Shown: positions 32,792 to 45,322 of the stretch, one piece after another
Layout: every line of letters begins with the position of its first letter
Numbering within the stretch: position 1 is the stretch's first letter
Source: Cyrtodaria siliqua
Taxonomy: Eukaryota; Mollusca; Bivalvia; Adapedonta; Hiatellidae
Assembly: GCA_037043455.1 (NCBI GenBank)
Contig: JAWPHD010003071.1
Coordinates: 62,001-126,000, forward strand
Length of the DNA: 64,000 bases
Direction: 5' to 3'
The notes under the pieces: model-generated
The model's database searches: none
What the model saw: the letters and a program-made list of their open reading frames with translations, nothing else
What the model was told of the DNA's origin: nothing
Program-made: the position numbers and the translations under genes

Positions 32792-34370
32792 CTACAGTAA
32801 GTAAACAGAAGAAGAAACAATAAAACATAATTATATTGACAATGCATTAACACACAGACCTAATAACACTTTTAATATTAACTTTTTTTTGTCAAATAAC
32901 ATTCAATTTAGCTGGTGAGGACAAGAATTTCTGCGCTTGTGCAATTTACATCAGTCACAATGATACGATCATGATCAGTGATCAATTTAATACTTTTAGC
33001 CAGAAAATGCTTTAAAAAACAACATACATTTATCGCAATAACTTTCTTTCAACCCCGGGCCCAGAATAATTAAACAAAAGGCCCAGACTGTCATGCATTG
33101 CTGTACAAGTTTCAGATCTTACAGCACTGTAAAGTATTCATTCGCGAAAACATATGACAATCCCAAGTTTCACACTTGTTGCATCATAATAAATTAAAGT
33201 CTAAAGATAACGTAATGAACTTAATTGCAATATATACCGTACCTAGTTGATGTCAACTTTTAAATGTTGACTGCTATTAGCAAATTGAAAATATAGCAAA
33301 TCCAATCAACTTGTTTACGTTTGCAAACCATGTGTTTTTCAAGCATTCGGATATCTTCGTATGTACACCTGTGGCTACTAAAAGGCGGGACGATTTTAAA
33401 AATGTTGACAGAAAAAAACAACGGTAGATTGAGAAAAAACAGGCGGTATGCATACTATATGTGCAATAATTCCTAAACGACTGGTTATTATTTCTTGCAA
33501 ACGATTCATATTAACGTAGAATGGTTGAGTTACTATGCATTTGGGTCCTTTGTAATTTAGCAGTAATTTATTTTTTCTTCAAAATTGGACCAGTCATACT
33601 TTAAATATATAGATCGGGTAGGTATAAAGTGCGGATAAACACGCGCGGACTAGCGGACCGCGGACCAGTATGGTATAAAATGCGGACTGGTTGTACATAG
33701 ATGGGACAAATAATACAAAGATTTTGGTCAGCAAATATTAAAGTCACACGTTCATAGACGCTATAGATCTAATCTGGAATGAAAATAATCCGAGCCTTCT
33801 CTGACCCCAAAAAGCCTTTTTTTTTTTCTTTTTCTTTTTTTTACGGCTTTATAGGCGTACACTGTGTATACGTACACAGCCAGATGAAATATCAAAAATC
33901 GTAAAAAGGGCTGGTTAGGTCAGAGAAGGCTCGGATTAGAATCAAAATTGAACGATATATAAATGGTCCTGATCTAATACACAATTATTAGTTATTAAAC
34001 ACACCTGTCAATTCTCACGCTCACAGGATGCATACATTCTACGTTCCCACGCATTCTGAACATTTGATAGACCAAAAATCTCTCCACCAAAAAAAACATA
34101 AATAAAAAAAATACCAGTTTTTATTTCTGTTAATTTCAGGTAGGGGCGTTCACATTGTGTTAGAAATAAGTAAAACAAGTATTATGTGATTTAAATAATT
34201 AAAGTGTATGATCATTCCGTCTCTCAATGCGTCCTGTGCAACCCCACCCCACAACCTCGCGACCGGTTTTGAAATAAGCTTTCCAGCCTCTCCGTTCTAC
34301 CAAGAACAAAAACACATATGTGTTTACTATAAGTGACTGGTCTTGTTTGAACACTTGAACTTTTCGAGAC
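32792..34370. other. Upstream flank of NUFIP1; likely holds the leader exon and promoter
   Basis: AT-rich, with no open frame of interest. An acceptor-like tract ends at 32792, so a 5' UTR exon should lie upstream, perhaps near 33300-33400 where CCACAG|GTGTAC occurs on the minus strand. I could not settle it. A foldback repeat sits at 33786-33938. Confidence 0.35.
33786..33938. mobile_element. 153-bp foldback element
   Basis: TAATCCGAGCCTTCTCTGAC at the left and its inverted copy GTCAGAGAAGGCTCGGATTA at the right; a pyrimidine-rich interior pairs partly (AAAGCC / GGGCT). Confidence 0.72.
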
Positions 34371-34375
34371 TTTTT

Positions 34376-35441
34376 ATGCCCCCGAATTTTTTTCTTTTTT
34401 CGGGGGCATGTAGTAATCGCACCGTCCGTCTGTCCGTCCGTCCGTCCGTCCGTCCGGATTCTGTCTGTCCGTCATTCCTCAGTTCGTGTCCGGACCGTAA
34501 CTTCACAACCTCTGCAGGGATTTTTAAATAACTTGGCACAAGTGATCACCATAACAAGACGATGTGTCGTGCGCAAAACCCAGGACCGTACCTCATTGGT
34601 CAAGGTCACACTTGAAGTTCATAGGTCAAAAACAGTTACGCAATTTCGTGTCCGGACCGTAACGTCACAACCACTGCAGGGATTTTTTAAATAACTTGGC
34701 ACAAGTGAACACCATAACAAGATGATGTGTCGCGCGCAAAAACCTAGATCCGTACCTCAAAGGTCAAGGTAACACTTAAAGTTAATAGGTCAAAAACAGG
34801 TACGTAATTTCGTGTCCGGACCATAACGTTTCAAACCCTGCAGGGATTTTTAAATAACTTGGCACAAGTGATCACCATAACAAGACGATGTGTCGCGCAC
34901 AAAACCCAGGTCCGTACCTCAAAGGTCAAGGTCACACTTGCAGTTCATAGGTCAAAAGCTGGTACGCAATTTTGTGTCCGGACCGTAACGTCACAACCCC
35001 TGCAGTGATTTTTAAATAACTTGGCACAAGTGATCAGCATAACAAGACGATGTGTCGCGCGCAAAACCCAGGTCTTCAATGTCAAGGTCACACTTGGAGG
35101 TCAAAAGTCAAAGTGTGTCCGGTCAATAACTCTGACATTCATGGACGGATTTTCAAATAACTTGGCACAAGTGCTCACCACAACAAGACGATATGTCGCG
35201 CACAAAATCCAGGTCTGTGGCCCCATGGTCAAGGTCACATTTAGAGGTCAAAGGTCAAATTGTGTCCGGTCAATAACTTTTACATTCATGGACGGATTTT
35301 CAAATAACTTGGCACAAGTGCTCACCACAACCAAACGAGGTGTCCTGCACAAAATCCAGGTTCATAGCTCCAAGGTCAAGGTCGTACTTAGAGGTCATAG
35401 GACACTTCGGGGGCATTTATCACTTACAGTGATATTTCTTG
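34376..35441 (-). mobile_element. Composite element with TTCGGGGGCAT ends and ~150-bp core units
   Basis: A hairpin ATGCCCCCGAA / TTCGGGGGCAT at 34377-34410 is followed by a CCGTCCGTCCGTCCGTCCGT microsatellite and about six core units with AATAACTTGGCACAAGTG and TCAAGGTCACACTT. TTCGGGGGCAT recurs at 35405-35416 near GATATTTCTTG. The hairpin and microsatellite are on the left, so its polarity is reversed relative to the 29.8 kb element. Confidence 0.75.
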
Positions 35442-35497
35442 TTTATTTTGCTTCATCAAAGTTGGACCATGTACATATTTGTTAAAACAACCACGAC

Positions 35498-35749
35498 AGG
35501 CCCGTAGCAACGATTTTGGAAATGTATAATATAAGTTAAATTTACATAAAAACAACTACAATATCGATACATTATCAGTCAATACCAAGATATGTCATGC
35601 TTAAAACTGAAAACATTGTCCGGGAAATGCAACAAAATGCAGGAAATCAAAACGAAATATGGGATAGAGACGGAGATGAATGCGACCAGAACCCAAACAT
35701 TAATACGGGGAATTTGCCTCGGTTAAATTTCAGGGCTGGCTACGGGCCT
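35498..35749. mobile_element. Short TIR element (AGGCCCGTAGC)
   Basis: AGGCCCGTAGCAACG at 35498 and GCTACGGGCCT ending at 35749 are inverted. No coding capacity; MITE-like. Confidence 0.65.
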
Positions 35750-35768
35750 ATATGATGGTATAAACAAA

Positions 35769-38423
35769 ACAAGAGGCCCAAGAGGGCCTGTGGACGCTCT
35801 ACTGGCTGAAGATAAAGTTTATGTATAAGGGGCCAAAAATCATTCAACCAGAACATGGCAATGATAGGTGCAACTAGGCTTAGTACTGATCATTCTCGCC
35901 AAGATTCGCTGAAATCTGGCAAAGAGTTCAGAAGAGACTAATCTGGACAAAGTTTGTGTATTAAAACATTTAAAGGGTCACAACTCTGCCAAAAATCATT
36001 CAACCGAAATATGGCGATGATATGCACAACTAGGCTTGATACTGATCATCCTTGTCAAGTTTCGTCTATATCCAGCCAGGGCTCCAGGAGAACTAGCCCG
36101 GAAAAAATTGTGGTATCAATTTTTTTTAAAGGGCCATAACTCTGCCAAATATCTGTAAACCTGGAACGTGACGACGACATGCACAAAAGGCTTGGTGCTG
36201 ATCATCCCTGCAACGTTTCATTGAAATCTGGCGAGGGGTTCAGGAGAAGTAGATCAAACAAAGTTTGTGTATTAAAACCTTTAAAGGGCCATAATTCTGC
36301 CAAAAAAATCATTCAACTGGAATACGGCAATGACTTGCACAACTAGACATGGAATTGATCATCCCTAAAAAGCTTCGTTTAAATCCGGCCAGGGGTTCAA
36401 GAGAACTAGTCAGAACAAAGTTTGTGTATTAAAACCTTTAAAGGGCTATAACTCCGCCTAAATCATTCAACTGGAACACGGTGACTATGTACAACTAGGC
36501 TTGGTACTGATCATCCCTGCAAAGATTCAATGAAATCCGGCCAAATGAAGGCCCCTTCGTCTTAATGAGGCCAATATATAGCATATTTCAGAAAATCAAG
36601 GACCGATGTAAATGGTCCAATCTGGATGGTTTCCAAACTTGTCCAAGCTTTCATTGATATTAACAATCTGGTAAAGTTTCTTAAAGATCGAATGCAAGAT
36701 AAAGGCCCTATCGTCTAAACGAGTCAAAATATAGCATTTTTAACTAAATCAAGGGCCATAACTCCGCTGTTAATGGTCCGATCTAGCTGGTTTTTGAACT
36801 TGTCCGAGTTTTCATTTATATAAACAATCTGATAAAGTTTGGTAAAGATTGGATGAAAGTTGAAGGCCCTATCGCTTAATGAGGCAAAATATAGCATTTT
36901 TAACTAAATCAAGGGCATCAACTCCGCTGCTAATAGTCCGTTCTAACTGGTTTTTGAACTTGTCCGAGCTTTCATTGTTATTAACAATTTGTGCAAGTTT
37001 GCTAAAGATCAAATAATAAATGAAGGTGCTAGAGTGTTCACAAGGCTTAATATGGCATTTTTCAGCAAAACAAGGGTCATAACTCCGGTGAAATTATTTC
37101 GATCTTGCCGGTTTTCAAACTTGTCCGAGCTTTCATTGATATAAAGACACTGGCAAAGTTAAGTAAAGGTCCAATTAATATTGAAGGCCCTAGAGTGTTC
37201 ACAAGGCAGGAAATGGCTTTTTCAGAAAAAAACAAGGGCCATAACTCTGGTGTTACTGACCCAATTTGGCTGATTTTCGAACTTGTCCAAGCTATCATTG
37301 GTATTAACAATCTGTGCAAGTTTGGTAACGATCAAATAATAAATGAAGGTGTTAGAGCGTTCACAAGGCAGAAAATAGCAATTTTCAGAAAAAAACAAGG
37401 GCCATAACTCCGGTGTTACTGATCTGATTTGGCTGGTTTTCGAACTTGTCCGAGCTTTCATTGATATTAACAATTTGTGCAAGTTTGCTAAAGATCAAAT
37501 AATAAATAAAGGTGCTAGAGTGTTCACAAGGCTTAATATGGAATTTTTCAGCAAAACAAGGGCCATAACTCCGGTGAAATTATTTCGATTTTGACGGTTT
37601 TTAAACTTGTCCGAGCTTTCATTGATATAAAGACACTGGCAAAGTTAAGTAAAGGTCCAATTAATATTGAAGGCCCTAGAGTGTTCACAAGGCAGAAAAT
37701 AGCATTTTTCAGAAAAAACAAGGGCCATAACTCCGGTGTTACTGATCCGATTTAGCTGGTTTTCGAACTTATTTGCGCTTTCATTGATATTAACAATCTG
37801 TGCAAGTTTGGTAAAGATCAAATAATAAATGAATGTGCTAGAGTGTTCACAAGGCAGAAAATGGCTTTTTCAGAAAAAACAAGGGCCATAACTCTGGTGC
37901 TACTGACCCAATTTGGCTGATTTTCGAACTTGTCCAAGCTATCATTGGTATTAACAATCTGTGCAAGTTTGGTAACGATCAAATAATAAATGAAGGTGTT
38001 AGAGCGTTCACAAGGCAGAAAATAGCAATTTTCAGAAAAAAACAAGGGCCATAACTCCGGCGTTACTTATCTGATTTGGCTGGTTTTCGAACTTGTCCGA
38101 GCTTTCATTGATATTAACAATCTATGCAAGATTGGTAAAGATCAAATAATAAATAAAGGTGCTAGAGTGTTCACAAGGCTTAATATGGCATTTTTCAGCA
38201 AAACAAGGGCCATAACTCCGGTGAAATTTATCCGATCCGGCTGGTTTTCGAACTTGTCCGAGCTTTCATTGATATAAAGACACTGGTAAAGTTTCGTAAA
38301 GATTCGATTAATAATGAAGGCCCTAGAGCGTTCACAAGGCAAAAGTTAACAGACGGACGACGGACGGACGACGGACAACTCGCCATCCCATAAGCTCTGC
38401 TGGCCTTCGGCCAGTAGAGCTAA
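35769..38423 (+). mobile_element. Complete composite element, two core types
   Basis: Left end as at 29770. First part (35840-36540) has units with AAAGGGCCATAACTCTGCC and AACTAGGCTTGGTACTGATC; the second (36540-38340) has ~150-bp units with GCTGGTTTTCGAACTTGTCC, TTTCATTGATATTAACAA and GAGTGTTCACAAGGC. Then ACAGACGGACGACGGACGG and hairpin AGCTCTGCTGGCC / GGCCAGTAGAGCT ending CTAA. Confidence 0.8.
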
Positions 38424-41110
38424 TCACTAAGCTTTTGCAATCTCCACGCAGAGTTATCGTTCCTTGCACTCACATATATCTCTTGTAACTACTAAATTAT
38501 AAGATTTTGGTAAAACCTGTTAAATTGGAATATGCTTGCCTGAAACTTATTTATTTCTTTTGTAAATATAATTTTCAGAATATCTCCAAATTAGATGTTG
38601 CAAGATTTGAAATAATGCAAGAAAACAATTTAGTTTTAATCGGGACTATTTTACTACAAAAATAATACGTCCTTATGTCTCCTCAATCGAAACGCATATG
38701 TAAACATTTCAAACCGAAGCTCGATAGCGGAAAATTACTAAAACAAATTAACTCATAGAAATAAAAATTGAAATTATTTAATATAGGTCTATATTTTATT
38801 TTTGCAGATCACGCAAAAGGATGTATTATAAACATCGTCATAACATTTTTGAATAATCACGTGACCTAACCGTTCGTCCTACTTCAAATTAGGAACGAGT
38901 GTACTCTGGTAGAGATTGAAGCTTTTGTTGTAACGAATGTGAATTAGTAATTAACGTTATTGATAATGTTAAACAAGTGACTTGAGATGACATTGCACCA
39001 TTGATTTTACTTTTTCGTTTATATAGGACGAATGTATGACAAGAGACAAAAAAAATGCATTTTTCTCCGTAATTTTTTTTGAAACACATATCAATCAAAC
39101 GATCGAGCGTCCGCCAATATAAAAATGCAATAACAACAGGGTGTCATGTATCATGTAAGAAAAAGCCAATATGTTGAATGATGTTATGTTCTATTTTGAC
39201 ACGTCACAGATAGATTTACCCCGTTTCTACTTTCGTTTTACTGTCTATGTCAATTATAACTATAAAATATCTCAAACAAACACTAACAAATGTTCCCAGA
39301 ATACATCATTCGGATAGATTATAGGTAATAATAACAAAAAGCAATCAAACGTGTGCATTTTGTATCACTACTGTTTTTTAGTAGGCACTATTTTAATATA
39401 CATCACGGAAGCACAAACACAATGGTGTAATTACGCCTTAAGATTTCTTTTCTTAATTCTGTGGTTAAACAAACCACCAGCCGTATCCTTCCTACTAAAA
39501 CAATAGTATGATGTATTCAGTCCCTGTGATTCAATGCATACTCCATAGCATGCACTATAATTGCTGGAACATAATTGAAAGTGGTTATAATACCACTGTA
39601 TAAAGTTGGTGTACTAACCTGCGGGTAGCGTTCTTTGTTGAGGCACTTCCCAGCGGGGCCCTCGTTCCCCAGATCCCGTTCTCCAATTCCTCAAAAGTTA
39701 TTACCAAAGTTCCCCAAAAGTATTTTGTCTATGTTCCCTAAATCCCTAAAAGTATTTACACTGTTCCCTAGATCCCCATAATATAAGTGTTAAACACAGT
39801 TCCCTAAAATACCAACTATTGTTCGCGTAATATCCCTTACGTATATACACATACTTGTAGTATTTTCTGGACCGCTTTTACACAACAACACCAGCGTTCT
39901 GTGGGTTTTTCTAAGCCATTTTTGTATGATAGCTACAGTAACAGGAACATTTATAATGTTCAAATTCTTCGTATTTATAAAATGTTGAGCAGATTTTAAT
40001 AATTTAAAGTAAGTTATGATATATGGTTAAAATAATGTGTCTATAGAGATTATATAATTTTATTATAACCTACCACGCGGCTGGTAATCAGTGGAGACAA
40101 TTGTTCGTTATAAAGAGAAATATTCTCGTAATGACTAGATAAAATCACGGAATAAAGAGATAAACCCGCGCAATAACCAGAAAAATCCTCGTAATAACGA
40201 GAAAATTTCTCGTAATCTCGTAATAACGAAAATATTTCTCGTAATAGGGAATTGTCTCGAATTACTAGAAATATATATTCTCGTTATCTTCTGGTTATTA
40301 CGAGAACTTTTTTCGTTATTACTAGACCCCCCTAGACACAGCAGACTTATTGCTTAAGATTACTAGGTGAGCGATCTAGAGTCATCCTGGCCCTCTTGTT
40401 TATTCGCTGACGGAACTTTGTAAGGTAGTAATGAATAGTTTCTTTGAGTTTACGCAATCATGGTAGCAATGAACAGTTTATCTGTACTCTAACGCAAACG
40501 CATCCCATACATGTGAGTAATTTGTATTTCTGTGCTGATGTGTACTTTAGCACGTCGTGCTACAAAGGTGAATATGTAATCAATTTGTAAGGCATGTCAA
40601 GGATTCGCCCACCTTGATTCAAAATGTTTGGTAGCACAACTTGGGAAAAAAGTGTCTGGTAAATAAAACGGTCATGGCGTGTTTACGTCTCCGTGACAAC
40701 TCTTTTTTTTAAATATTGTTTTAACACCCGTGACTTGGTCTGTTATTATGTTAAACTTTGTTCCCAGTTCCTACCCAGAAATAATGCTATTTTCTCTCTG
40801 CAGCTATTTTACGCTTGCGTAAAACCTTGCTTGTCTAATCTTTACCAAATTTATTTAGAATGTTAATATCAATAAAAGCTTAAACAAGTTGCCTGATTCA
40901 TATCCATCTAAATACACCCACCCCCTCCCACATCCCCATCCCACCCAACCCACCCCATTTTTATGAAATCTTATTCATAGAAGAAAGTGGGACAATTAAA
41001 AAATACCCATGCCAGACTCGACACACCAGACTTATTGCCCATGATCATCAGGTGAGTGATTTAGGGCTATTCTGCCCTCTTGTTTTTGTTTTTTTGTTGT
41101 TGTTGTTGTT
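38424..41110. other. Intergenic, no gene seen
   Basis: AT-rich. Repeats within: 39690-39800 with TTCCCTAAATCCC units; 40100-40325 with TCTCGTAATAACGAG palindromic units; 40335-40400 and 41015-41090 share CAGACTTATTGC and GCCCTCTTGTTT, ends of another mollusc repeat; 40915-40965 is C-rich. Confidence 0.6.
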
Positions 41111-41114
41111 TTTT

Positions 41115-41735
41115 AGCTCACCTGAGCACTTCAAGGGTGAGCTATTGCGACCACTCTTCATCCGTCGTCCGTCTTCTGTCGTCTGTCGTCAACTTTTAGC
41201 TTGTTTACACGATAGAGGCCACATTGCTTGAGCATTCTTAACCAAACTTGCATACATTGTATATGACATTAGATCTGGGGTGAGTTCGATAATGGGCCAG
41301 ATCGGACCAGTAACACCAGAGTTTGGCCCCTGAATTAGCAAAAAATGCAGGTTTTCATCTTGTTTACACGATAAAGTCCACATTTCTTGAGCATCTTAAC
41401 CAGACTAGCCCAGATTGTAATATGACCATAAAATCTCAAACAAATTTGATAATGGGCAAGATCTGACCAGAAACACCAGAGTTATGGCCCCTGAATTAGC
41501 AAAAAAGCAGTTTTCATCTTGTTTACATGATAAAGGCCACATTTCTTGAGCAATCTTAACCAGACTTGCACAGATTGTAATATGACCATAAGATCTCGGA
41601 CGAGTTCGATAATGGGCAAGAATGGATCAGTAACACCAGAGTCTTGGCCCCTGAATTAGCAAAAATGCAGTTTTACATGTTGTTAATATTTCTTGATCAA
41701 TCTTAACCAAACTTAGTCATTTTTATTTTTTTTTA
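41115..41735 (-). mobile_element. Composite element end with ~155-bp core units, reverse polarity
   Basis: Hairpin AGCTCACCTGAGCACTT / AAGGGTGAGCT at 41115, then CGTCGTCCGTCTTCTGTCGT and three to four core units with ATCTTGTTTACACGATAAAG, TTCTTGAGCAATCTTAACCA and GGCCCCTGAATTAGCAAAAA. The far end is lost in a T-rich tract near 41740. Confidence 0.7.
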
Positions 41736-41782
41736 TTAATATTTTTTTTTTTTTTTTTTTTTTAAATATATATATTATTTAT

Positions 41783-42786
41783 CTAATGAAAACTATATGA
41801 GAAGTTAACTGTTAACAAACATTTATTTCTGATTTGTTTCAACGAAGGGCAATAACTCTAATGTCATTTGAACAGAACCTTCTTACAATATGCACATGTA
41901 CACATTTAAATGATCTACCTACCAAGTTTCCAAAAATTACTTTTTTTTTTTGTTAACGCCGTGTTGGATTTGACGAAACTAAGCATTGCTATGATTTCTA
42001 TTTGAGCCTATTGCGTTTTTTTCCGGTTTGTTGATTTTTGATGGAGTTATGGCCCCTTGACATTTTTACTTTAAATTTCTTGTCGGTGCTACTCCTCCTA
42101 AACGCCTTGTTGGATTTCGACGAAACTTGGCAGGAAGCATCAGTAAGGTTTCTAGTTATGCATATCACACTTTTGTTCCAGTTCGCTGATTTTTTTAAGG
42201 AGTTATGGCCCTTTGAAATTTTTACTTTACGCTACTCCTCCTAAACGCCTTGTTGGATTTCTACGAAATTTAGCAGGAAGCCTCAGTATGATGTCTAGTT
42301 GTGCAAAGCATGGTATGTCAATGACATCTTGGACAAGTTCGAAAACCAGCTAGATCTTGTAAGTAACAACAGAATTATGGCCCTTGCTTTGTTGAAAAAT
42401 GTTGTATGAATGTATTTTCCTTTGTTAAATATGTAGTTACTACTTCATTTCTTATCTGATCTTTACCTTATTTGTTTAGAATGTTAAACAAACAATGTCC
42501 CCCCCGTACATTATTCTGGTACAATGTGTTTTGCAAGAATTACTGCCCTTTGTTTATTGAAATAAGAAGATATTTGTTTATTGAAATAAGAACTTTCTGC
42601 ACAACTTCTACAGTTCTCATCCAATTAATATGAAACTTGGTAGGTAGATCATTTAAATGTGTACATGTGCATATTGTAAGAAGGTTCTGTTCAAATGACA
42701 TTATAGAGTTATTGCCCTTCGTTGAAACAAATCAGAAATAAATATTTGTTGATACTTAACTTCTCATATAGTTTTCATTAGATAAA
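41783..42786. repeat. Inverted pair of ~155-bp arms around reverse-oriented core repeats
   Basis: 41783-41935 and 42625-42786 are inverted copies (AATGAAAACTATATGAGAAG, GGGCAATAACTCTAATGTC, ATGCACATGTACACATTTAA). Between them, 42030-42320 holds reverse-complement units of the 16.3-16.6 kb core (AGTTATGGCCC, CTACTCCTCCTAAACGCCTT). Confidence 0.75.
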
Positions 42787-42834
42787 ACTGAAATTTAGTA
42801 CATAATTTCATTATACTGCTGTCTTCAAATGGAA

Positions 42835-43055
42835 CTTGTTATTGTATGGTGTAATCTGTCTGTCAGTCTGTCCACACACCTTTTGTTTCAATACTGGACA
42901 TATTATGGCATGACATTGTGGGTCCATCTGTCCAAAAACTGTTTGTTTTAAAACTGGACATATTTTATGATATGGCGCTGTCTGTCCGTCAATCTTTCCA
43001 TAAACTTTCCATTTGCAGACTGTATTATGGTATTGCAGTTTCCGTCTTCCTGTCT
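42835..43055. repeat. ~75-bp tandem repeat, 3 units
   Basis: Units carry CTGTCTGTCAGTCTGTCC, ACTGGACATATTATG and TTTGTTT. Loose identity. Confidence 0.6.
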
Positions 43056-43368
43056 TTCCAGGAATACACAAAGTAAGGTGAATAAGAATTTGCCTTTGTG
43101 GAAAGAAATAATACTCAATACAACATTGAAATAAATCACATATTTTACAACAATTTAGTGTTTGCCCTTCTTTTTCCTCCAATCAGACGGTGAGGAATTT
43201 TAAAAAAATAGCGAACATATTCATGTAAATTTCTAACGATCACCAATTTTAACCATTTAATCATTAAGTAATCGCTTACTAAATGGCACGCGCTTGTTTT
43301 GATGCGACTGTGTAAAAATGCGAGGTTTCGTAGAAGCGCGGTGAAAAAGTAGGGCAAACACTAAGTCA

Positions 43369-43476
43369 GTTAGAGGCTAAGAAGTGAAATTTTAACAATT
43401 AAGAAACCTGGTCAGTCGCTGCGCTCCTTCCCTTAGGGTTTCTTAATTGTTAAAATTTCACTTCATAGCCTCTAAC
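43369..43476. repeat. 108-bp foldback element
   Basis: Arms of ~40 bp: GTTAGAGGCTAAGAAGTGAA with TTTTAACAATTAAGAAACC, and their complements. The loop TGGTCAGTCGCTGCGCTCCT is GC-rich. Confidence 0.82.
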
Positions 43477-43689
43477 TAATACTTACATGTACACCGTTCC
43501 TAAACCTACTGATGACAAGGTATATATATAACTTATATATTTTGAGAATCCACACTCTGTAGACGCAACATAAATGGTTTTAACCAGCCTGAGGCCAAAC
43601 CCCGAAATTGGAACATCGAATCTAGAGTTACCAACTCATAATTAATATTATGCATATTCAATTACAGGTATTTTTTAGAACCCTTGAAT

Positions 43690-44910
43690 AAACTACAACT
43701 ATCACTGAAGGTGATGAATACACCTGCTTTGTTTCTACAGCCGATGATGGAAAAATCAAGAATAATAATAGTCTAAAATATCAGTTAATTTTTTAATTTG
43801 AAAGAAATTCTAAGTAAAACAAAGGTCCACAATTCTGTAAATAGAATTGCAGAATCGAAAACCATTAATTTATCATCACATGTGAATTGTATGTCATGTG
43901 TAATGACAATCCATGAACTGTATGTCAAGTGTAATGACAATCCATGAACTGTATGTCAAGTGTAATGACAATCCATGAACTGTATGTCAAGTGTAATGAC
44001 AATCCATGAACTGTATGTCAAGTGTAATGACAATCCATGAACTGTATGTCAAGTGTAATGACAATCCATTAACTGTATGTCAAGTGTAATGACAATCCAT
44101 GAACTGTATGTCAAGTGTAATGACAATCCATGAACTGTATGTCAAGTGTAATGACAATCCATGAAAAGTGTTTAAGTGAAAGTCACATGATGTTCATTAT
44201 GCAGAGAACATTTCTAAGTCAAATAAAGGGCCATAATTCTGTAATAAATTTGGCATCAACATTGTGTGATGTAGAAGGACATAAGGTAATCAGTTGTTAC
44301 GTGTACATGCAGTTTGGCAACAATCAATTCAAAATGTTTGAGAAAAAATGTGCTTACAGGTCATTATACAATATTAGAGTGGAAAATTCTAAGTCAAACA
44401 AAGGGCCATACTTCTGAAATAAATTAGGCAATCACTGATGGGTGATGTACAGGGACATACGGTCATCAGTTCCTATGTGTATATTAAGTTTGGGAAAAAT
44501 CAATTGAAAATGTTTGAGAAAAAAATGTGTTAATATGTCATTTTACAATATTAGAGTGGAACATTCTAAGTCAAAAAAGGGCCATAATATTCTGTAATAA
44601 ATTAGGCAATCAATGATCGGTGATGTAGAGGGACATAAGGTCATCAGTTGTTATGAGTATATGAAGTTTGGGAATAATCCATTCAAAAGTGTTGGGTATA
44701 TGAAGTTTGGGAATAATCCATTCAAAAGAGTTGGAGATATGCAAGTATAAAGAGAAAGTGTCGCGACGCAACCTGACAAAAATGTGTAACGTCAATGGAC
44801 GCGACGCGACGGGACGGGACGGGACAGGACGCTAAGGACAACATGATGCCTATATAGCCTCCACTTCACTTTGTGAAAGCGGGGGTATAATACATTTTCA
44901 TCAGCACCTG
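43690..44910 (+). mobile_element. Composite element with 31-bp array and ~190-bp core units
   Basis: Left end ACTATCACTGAAGGTGATGA then ATACACCTGCTTT; right end AAAGCGGGGGTATAATAC then TTTTCATCAGCACCTG, its imperfect inverse. Inside: nine copies of a 31-bp unit (CATGAACTGTATGTCAAGTG) at 43885-44165, three core units with GGGCCATAATTCTGTAATAA, and a GCGACGGGACGGGACGGGAC microsatellite near 44800. Confidence 0.75.
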
Positions 44911-44984
44911 TGTGTGTAAATGTCATCATTATTATATGCGTAAAGATGCGAACATGGCTCCATCGTAAATGAATGTCTACTATA

Positions 44985-45145
44985 GAACGTGCAGCAGCTC
45001 TTCTGTTCTGCAGGTTAGAAGGTTCTAGACCCATTCTTTATATTTTATCTCAATGTGAATGGAGGATGAGCCTGGCATGTTCATTCTATTTTGGCACCAT
45101 ATAACATTTCTTGTGATGGTGCGCCGTAAAACACAATTCAATTAA
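44985..45145 (+). repeat. tRNA-derived SINE fragment
   Basis: GGTTCTAGACCC resembles a B box; the tail GATGGTGCGCCGTAAAACAC then AATTCAATTAATC is of mollusc SINE type. Confidence 0.5.
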
Positions 45146-45259
45146 TCCAAAGGTACGGAGCAGACCAGATGTGTGGCGGACAAGATGTTCGCTATATCAC
45201 ATGATCTGTTCTGTTTGGTCGGAGAAACAAACGTAGTGTAAACGTTGACACGGAGTAAA

Positions 45260-45322
45260 TGCTATCTGCACGTGTCAAGGGTGCCCACAGTACATGCACG
45301 TGTCAATGGTGCCCACAGTACA
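45260..45322 (+). repeat. 30-bp direct duplication
   Basis: Two units of TGCACGTGTCAAGGGTGCCC followed by ACAGTACA, one base apart. Confidence 0.85.

Noticed and set aside
32516..32804. Plus-strand frames opposite NUFIP1 coding exon 1
   Set aside because: Antisense shadow of a repetitive coding exon.
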